DNA of 64,000 nt. It comes from Yoonia sp. R2331. Lineage in GTDB: Bacteria; Pseudomonadota; Alphaproteobacteria; Rhodobacterales; Rhodobacteraceae. The notes under the pieces were generated by a model, which searched no databases, had not been told where the DNA came from, and worked only from the letters and a program-made list of their open reading frames with translations. Below are positions 59,866-64,000 of this stretch, in pieces. The stretch lies in assembly GCF_041103235.1 (NCBI RefSeq), contig NZ_JBGCUN010000004.1, positions 1 to 64,000 of the forward strand, in the 5' to 3' direction. Both the position numbers and the translations under genes were made by a program. The number at the start of each line of letters is the position of its first letter. The first letter of the stretch is position 1.

Positions 59866-60597
59866 ATGAACATCAAAGCCAGTCCACTCACCCAAAAGCT
59901 TTCTGCGTTCGTTGCACTGTCGGAGACTGAGCTGACCGTTCTAGAGCGTTTGCATGAGCGTAGGAAATATTTCTCGGCAGGCCGCGACCTGGTTCACCAA
60001 GGCCAATCCGAGCAGGCTGCCTACATCCTGGCGGCGGGCTGGGTCGTTTCCTACAAGATCCAGCCTGACGGGTCGCGGCAGATTGTTGATTTCCAGATAC
60101 CGGGGGATTTTCTGGGGCTGCGCAGCGTCCTTTTGCACACATCTGATCATGGGATTGAGCCAATCGTCGAGATCGAAGCTGCGGAAGTTCTGGTGAGCGA
60201 TCTTCTGCGAGCCTTTGCAGAGACACCCCGGCTGGCCACAGCCATTCTCTGGGCCGTGTCGCGGGATGAGGCGATGGTGGTCGAACATCTGGTTGGGCTG
60301 GGTCGGCGCGACGCGGATGCGCGCATGGCGCATTTCCTGCTAGAGCTGGGCGTCAGACTGTCCCTCGTCGGTATGGGAAGCAGGCTGGGCTATCCCTGTC
60401 CGCTCACACAGTATCATCTGGGGGATGCGTTGGGGTTGAGCGCCATCCACGTCAACCGCGTCCTTCGTAAACTCCGCGAAAGCGGGCTCGTCACGTTTCA
60501 GGGCGGTCTTGTCACGTTCGATGACTACGAGGGGCTGGTTGCATTGGCGGATTTCGATCCGGCCTACCTCGATCAGTCGCGGCCTTTGTTGCCGTGA
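59866..60597 (+). CDS. Crp/Fnr-family transcriptional regulator
   Basis: A 243-residue regulator. Residues ~20-130 form a cyclic-nucleotide-binding-type beta roll (RRKYFSAGRDLVHQGQSEQ, FQIPGDFLGLRSVLL). The C-terminal winged helix (LTQYHLGDALGLSAIHVNRV, LRKLRESGLVTF) binds DNA. No Fnr-type cysteine cluster is visible, so oxygen sensing through an iron-sulfur cluster is unlikely. The ATG at 59866 is preferred; one at 59839 is possible. Target genes unknown. A GC-rich hairpin follows at 60603. Confidence 0.9.
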   Translation: MNIKASPLTQKLSAFVALSETELTVLERLHERRKYFSAGRDLVHQGQSEQAAYILAAGWVVSYKIQPDGSRQIVDFQIPGDFLGLRSVLLHTSDHGIEPIVEIEAAEVLVSDLLRAFAETPRLATAILWAVSRDEAMVVEHLVGLGRRDADARMAHFLLELGVRLSLVGMGSRLGYPCPLTQYHLGDALGLSAIHVNRVLRKLRESGLVTFQGGLVTFDDYEGLVALADFDPAYLDQSRPLLP

Positions 60598-60602
60598 AAC
60601 GA

Positions 60603-60629
60603 CCGCCCTCAGTCAGGCTGGGGGCGGCC
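60603..60629 (+). terminator. hairpin after Crp/Fnr gene
   Basis: ACCGCCC and GGGCGGC-type arms pair across about 12 nt, shortly after the stop codon. Confidence 0.55.
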
Positions 60630-60657
60630 CTGTCGTCTTGTCACATGGAGGCCGACA

Positions 60658-60858
60658 TCACATCAACGCGCGGCTTGCTTCCTTGAGTTCCTTGTGGGCC
60701 TCTTCGTCGTTTTCGGCTTCATGGGCCTTTTCGGCGGCTTGGTAGTGCTTCAAAGCTGTGGCTTTCTTGGAGCCTTCGGGGGCCTTGTCATAGGCGGCCT
60801 TGACGGACGCCATATGTTTCACAGTCTGGTTTTCCGCGGTTTGGTTTTCTTCATTCAT
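60658..60858 (-). CDS. small helical stress-type protein
   Basis: A 66-residue, Lys/Glu/Ala-rich protein (MNEENQTAENQTVKHMASVK, KKATALKHYQAAEKAHEAEN). The ATG at 60858 follows GGAAAGGACA, which excludes the longer frame upstream. Helical and highly charged, as in small stress or DNA-protection proteins. No family assigned. Confidence 0.65.
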   Translation of the reverse strand: MNEENQTAENQTVKHMASVKAAYDKAPEGSKKATALKHYQAAEKAHEAENDEEAHKELKEASRALM

Positions 60859-61028
60859 GGAAATGTCCTTTCCTGGACGGTCCGAGAAAAAGAGGCGCAA
60901 AGAGCATAGAGTTATTGAGAATGCACTACATGTTTCCCGCGCCTCTGAGCTACTCGTAAAAAGCCACCATGACTTTCGGTGGACAGGGTCACCTATCCGG
61001 TTTCTCCGTGTCTTCGCACTGACGCAGG

Positions 61029-61439
61029 TTAGCCCGTCTGAGCCAGATAGTAGAACCATGCCAGAACCACGACCCCAACGAAGGCCAACAGTGTCCAAGA
61101 AACCGATAGTTTTGGAAAGGTGCCTGCTTCGAGCGATTTCGGAACGCGAGGCGGCGCACGCAACGGCAACAATGAAACCAGCTTTGCTGCTCTGCCCTCG
61201 CTAGCAAGCGCCAGCGCCGGAATGTCGGCAATCGCTTCAAAATGCGTTGTCAGCCGAACTTGCGCACCCTCCCGGCCCAGACGAGCAAGCTCACGCGCCT
61301 CAGTCCATGGCTCGAGGTTAAGGCGCGCAAGCGCAGACAAGACCGTAACGGCTGCACCGGTTCTGTCTTCACCCACTTGCGCGTAAAGGAAGGCATCGTA
61401 GTCGCTGCCATCGGGGTGGAGAACATCTGAGGCGGACAT
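61029..61439 (-). CDS. hypothetical C-tail-anchored protein
   Basis: A 136-residue protein with an N-terminal soluble domain (MSASDVLHPDGSDYDAFLYA, VGEDRTGAAVTVLSALARLN) and one C-terminal membrane segment (LSVSWTLLAFVGVVVLAWFYYL). The ATG at 61439 follows AAAGGAAACC. I recall similar proteins in Rhodobacterales but no function. Confidence 0.65.
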   Translation of the reverse strand: MSASDVLHPDGSDYDAFLYAQVGEDRTGAAVTVLSALARLNLEPWTEARELARLGREGAQVRLTTHFEAIADIPALALASEGRAAKLVSLLPLRAPPRVPKSLEAGTFPKLSVSWTLLAFVGVVVLAWFYYLAQTG

Positions 61440-61681
61440 GGGTTTCCTTTCGGCGTGAGGATCATTCGATAACTCGCACGCAGGTTTCTGGAGCCGCGGA
61501 ACGGCTTTTCCTCTCACTCTGACAGCAAAGACCCCGACGGGGGCTAACCTCGATCAGCATCGCACCACAACAGTTCAGATAGTGTTCCCGCAGCTGCCTT
61601 GCTGTGACAAGGCGTTCCTTTCGACGCTTGCCACATTGGCGACGGCGGAAAGTCCAGCATTCTAATCAATGGAGACCCGGG

Positions 61682-61996
61682 ATGCTCACGCGTTCGACCA
61701 GATCAATGGTGACGTTTTCCAACGACTTCATGATTGGCGAGAGCCAGCGTGAGTTTCCGGCAGGAACGTACGAAATCCTTGTCGAGGAAGAGCTTCTACA
61801 AGGCCTCAGCTTCGAGGCTTACCGGCATACCGCGACATACTTGATGGTCCTGGGGCGAGGGAGCAATGCGGGTCAAACGACGATGCACATGACCACACAA
61901 GAGGAGCTCGAACATTCGATCACACGTGATCGGGCACTCTCCGAAACGAACAAACACAGCGAAGCGGCGCTTTCCCCGCAGGAGGACATGACATGA
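61682..61996 (+). CDS. hypothetical protein
   Basis: A 104-residue protein (VTFSNDFMIGESQREFPAGT, YEILVEEELLQGLSFEAYRH). Beta-rich start, polar tail. The stop overlaps the next gene (ATGA). The ATG at 61682 is preceded by purine-rich GGAGACCCGG. Unknown function. Confidence 0.65.
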   Translation: MLTRSTRSMVTFSNDFMIGESQREFPAGTYEILVEEELLQGLSFEAYRHTATYLMVLGRGSNAGQTTMHMTTQEELEHSITRDRALSETNKHSEAALSPQEDMT

Positions 61997-62346
61997 CCAC
62001 ACCCGAATGGCTGAAACCCGGCATCTACGGCGCGCTCCTTGGCGCAGCGTTTGCTGGCATCGTTGGATTTTCCTGGGGCGGCTGGATGACCGGAGGCGGC
62101 GCGGAGGAGATGGCCAACAATATGGCGCAGGAGGAGGTGATCGCGGCGCTTGTGCCCGTCTGCCTCGATATGTCCCGCACCGACAATGAACGCATTGCAA
62201 AGCTGGCTACGATCCGCGAGGCATCGTCATTCCAGCGGCGCGACGCTGTTATGGAAGCCGGCTGGGCGACTATGCCCGGAACAGATGGCCCGAACCGCGA
62301 TCTGGCACAGGCATGCATCGAAGGTCTCGACCTTGATGCATCGTAG
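61993..62346 (+). CDS. hypothetical membrane-anchored protein
   Basis: A 117-residue protein with one N-terminal membrane segment (GIYGALLGAAFAGIVGFSWG, residues ~10-30) and a helical domain with two Cys (VPVCLDMSRTDNERI, AQACIEG). It overlaps the previous gene by 4 bp and the next by 11 bp, so a three-gene transcript is likely. Confidence 0.68.
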   Translation: MTTPEWLKPGIYGALLGAAFAGIVGFSWGGWMTGGGAEEMANNMAQEEVIAALVPVCLDMSRTDNERIAKLATIREASSFQRRDAVMEAGWATMPGTDGPNRDLAQACIEGLDLDAS

Positions 62347-63169
62347 TGACCTCAAATTCTCGCCCGTTTCGTCCAAGGGCGCCGTAGGCGTGCTTGCCAC
62401 GGTGTCTTTCACGGAATTCCTTGCGCTCGCCTTTGTCGCATTCATCGCGATCGGATCGCCATCTTTCGCCCAATCACAATCGGCCCCGATGCCCGCGAAC
62501 GCGCAGCCCAAAAGCTATGGCGAGGGATGGGAATGCGTTCGTGGGTACCGGCGTGACGACGATGCCTGCCTTGCCGTCATCGTTCCGGAGAACGCCTATG
62601 CCACCAACCGAACCTATGGCGCAGGCTGGGCATGTCTGCACGGGTTTCAGGAGGTCGATGGCGCGACTTGTCTAGAGGTCGTCGTGCCCGATGGCGGATT
62701 TCTCGACCCGTCGGGCCAAAGATGGAACTGCCTTCGTGGCTACATGAAGGTCGACGACATTTGCCTCGAAGTAGTTGTGCCGGACAATGCGTATCTGTCA
62801 GCCGACTCCTATGGCGCCGCTTGGCTTTGCAACCGTGGCTACCAGGTCGAAGGCGACACTTGTGTCGCAATCGCGGTTCCTGAGAACGCCTTTCTGAATG
62901 GTTCCGGATACGGGCAGCCATGGACATGTGAGCGAGGCTATTTCGAACGCGATGACACCTGTGAGGCTGTCGTCGTCCCGGAGAACGCCTATTTCGACGA
63001 TGCGAGCTACGGCCCAGGCTGGAAGTGTAATCGTGGCTTTGCAGAGGCCAACGACGGGTGCAATGAGATCGACCTCCCCGAAAATGCGCATCTCAACCGA
63101 TCGGGAAACGGTTGGGAGTGCCATAGGAATTTTCAGCGCTCGCGGGGGCGTTGCGTCCTGAACGACTAG
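62336..63169 (+). CDS. secreted cysteine-rich repeat protein
   Basis: A 277-residue exported protein. An N-terminal signal region is followed by about seven repeats of ~38 residues with the pattern GxxWxCxRGYxxxxxxCxxVxVPENA (for example WECVRGYRRDDDACLAVIVP and WKCNRGFAEANDGCNEIDLP). Each repeat has two cysteines, probably disulfide-bonded. Such beta-repeat proteins occur in alphaproteobacteria; binding or envelope roles are possible. The start at 62336 gives the signal peptide. It overlaps the previous gene. Confidence 0.78.
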   Translation: MHRSDLKFSPVSSKGAVGVLATVSFTEFLALAFVAFIAIGSPSFAQSQSAPMPANAQPKSYGEGWECVRGYRRDDDACLAVIVPENAYATNRTYGAGWACLHGFQEVDGATCLEVVVPDGGFLDPSGQRWNCLRGYMKVDDICLEVVVPDNAYLSADSYGAAWLCNRGYQVEGDTCVAIAVPENAFLNGSGYGQPWTCERGYFERDDTCEAVVVPENAYFDDASYGPGWKCNRGFAEANDGCNEIDLPENAHLNRSGNGWECHRNFQRSRGRCVLND

Positions 63170-63258
63170 CGCTCGCAATTAAGACCGAAACGCGGCTCAC
63201 CCACCCGAACGCTTCATGTGATCGGACCCCGTTCAACCCGCCTGGCAAAGGAATAATC

Positions 63259-64000
63259 ATGGAATCGGACAATGTAGAAAACTCGATGACACGGCTGTCA
63301 ACGATGGGGCCGCAAGCCCCGCCTGACCTGTCCGCGTCCCGTCGATCTCACACCAGCAAAGTAGTAACGAAAGGGGTGCCCACAGCGATTGTCTATTGCG
63401 AGGGGAACTTCGGGCAGATCGACGGGAAAACCGCAAACGGGCTTGTCCGTCACAGCCAAGCCTACCGCATTCTTTCGGTCATGGACAGCAGACTTGAAGG
63501 GCGCGACAGCGGGCAAGTGCTGGACAATGTGAGTAACGGCATCCCCATCGTTGAAGATCTCGAGGCTGCGGTTACGCGTGAAGCAAGTATCCCAGACACG
63601 CTGATCTACGGGATGGCCCCCTCTACAGGGAAGATGTCGCCTACTGATCGAGAGATCGTGCTGGATGCCATCGCGCTCGGCATGAACATCGTCAGCGGTC
63701 TCCACGAATACCTTGGCGACGATCCCGAGATTTCAAACGCCGCTGATGCGGCCAACGTTACGATCCGAGATATTCGCAAACCCCGACCAAGCAAGGACAT
63801 GCGTCTGTTTGACGGAAGCGTGTCCGAGGGGAAGGCAATCCGCATTGCCGTACTCGGAACGGATTGTGCAATTGGCAAGCGGACGACGGCGACCATTCTG
63901 GCCAGGGAACTGAACGCGCGTGGTATCAAGACCGTCCTCGTTGGCACCGGCCAGACGGGACTTATGCAGGGCGCAAAATACGGGATCGCCATGGACGCCG
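63259..64000 (+). CDS. DUF1611-domain protein (DgcN-like), partial
   Basis: A reading frame open to the window end (247 codons seen). The start MESDNVENSMTRLSTMGPQ follows an AAAGGAATA purine stretch. Blocks such as PTAIVYCEGNFGQIDGKTANGLVRHS, YGMAPSTGKMSP, DAIALGMNIVSGLHEYLGDD and the P-loop-like IAVLGTDCAIGKRTTATILARE match the DUF1611 family. Characterized relatives (DgcN) are D-glutamate N-acetyltransferases acting with the enolase-family DgcA in D-glutamate catabolism. The remainder lies beyond the window. Confidence 0.85.
   Translation, partial: MESDNVENSMTRLSTMGPQAPPDLSASRRSHTSKVVTKGVPTAIVYCEGNFGQIDGKTANGLVRHSQAYRILSVMDSRLEGRDSGQVLDNVSNGIPIVEDLEAAVTREASIPDTLIYGMAPSTGKMSPTDREIVLDAIALGMNIVSGLHEYLGDDPEISNAADAANVTIRDIRKPRPSKDMRLFDGSVSEGKAIRIAVLGTDCAIGKRTTATILARELNARGIKTVLVGTGQTGLMQGAKYGIAMDA

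Overview
The window looks like a stretch of a conjugative or mobilizable RepABC replicon (large plasmid or chromid) from a marine alphaproteobacterium of the order Rhodobacterales (roseobacter group). The evidence is a repA-repB-repC cassette with palindromic centromere-like sites, a VirD2/VirD4 mobilization block, roseobacter-type plasmid housekeeping genes (ArdC, DUF736, DUF2493, DUF3768 and a strawberry-notch helicase), and small genes preceded by CtrA-like boxes. All identifications come from reading the sequence and recalled family knowledge; no database search was run.

Layout. 0.2-2.4 kb: a DUF1612/HTH regulator with a perfect inverted repeat at its start codon, and a serine recombinase. 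2.5-6.4 kb: repABC and two palindromes. 6.4-7.4 kb: a RES-Xre toxin-antitoxin pair. 7.8-20.5 kb: plasmid backbone genes (ArdC-like antirestriction protein, ParB-like protein, several DUF proteins, a RelB/ParE-type toxin-antitoxin pair, a 1,420-residue methylase-helicase and a tandem DUF736 protein), with strong terminators. 20.9-23.6 kb: a metabolic insert, an AcoR-like regulator without AAA+ domain next to an AcoD/ExaC-type aldehyde dehydrogenase; both genes are preceded by the same operator-like inverted repeat. 24.4-31.6 kb: a DUF2493 protein, a hairpin-rich candidate oriT, a MobC-like protein, the VirD2 relaxase and the VirD4 coupling protein.

31.7-46.4 kb: a Wzx/Wzy-type exopolysaccharide cluster (ligase/polymerase, Wzz-like chain-length protein, LuxR-type response regulator, a WecG/TagA-sugar transferase fusion, GalU, a secreted molybdopterin-oxidoreductase-like protein, a hybrid histidine kinase, a Wza-like lipoprotein, Wzx flippase and three glycosyltransferases). 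A motif CCTATCC-N4-GGATAGG recurs at its promoters and suggests a dedicated regulon.

46.5-57.8 kb is the most unusual part: an accessory island with IS66 and IS3 remnants and one nearly full IS3-family element. It carries many tiny genes in paralogous pairs, a CBS-GGDEF diguanylate cyclase, degenerate GGDEF-like relatives, and an overlapping pair resembling a miniature AerR/PpsR (B12-binding antirepressor plus PAS-Fis repressor) without photosynthesis genes nearby. Seven of the small genes or gene remnants have a TTAAC-type CtrA-like box about 40-70 bp upstream. 58.0-64.0 kb holds small stress-type genes, a cold-shock protein, a Crp/Fnr regulator, a secreted cysteine-rich repeat protein and the start of a DUF1611 gene that runs off the window.

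Together the backbone provides replication, partition, stabilization and transfer, and the cargo provides surface polysaccharide and its sensory control. The island may add c-di-GMP, cell-cycle (CtrA) and light, redox or B12 inputs; that last link is inference.
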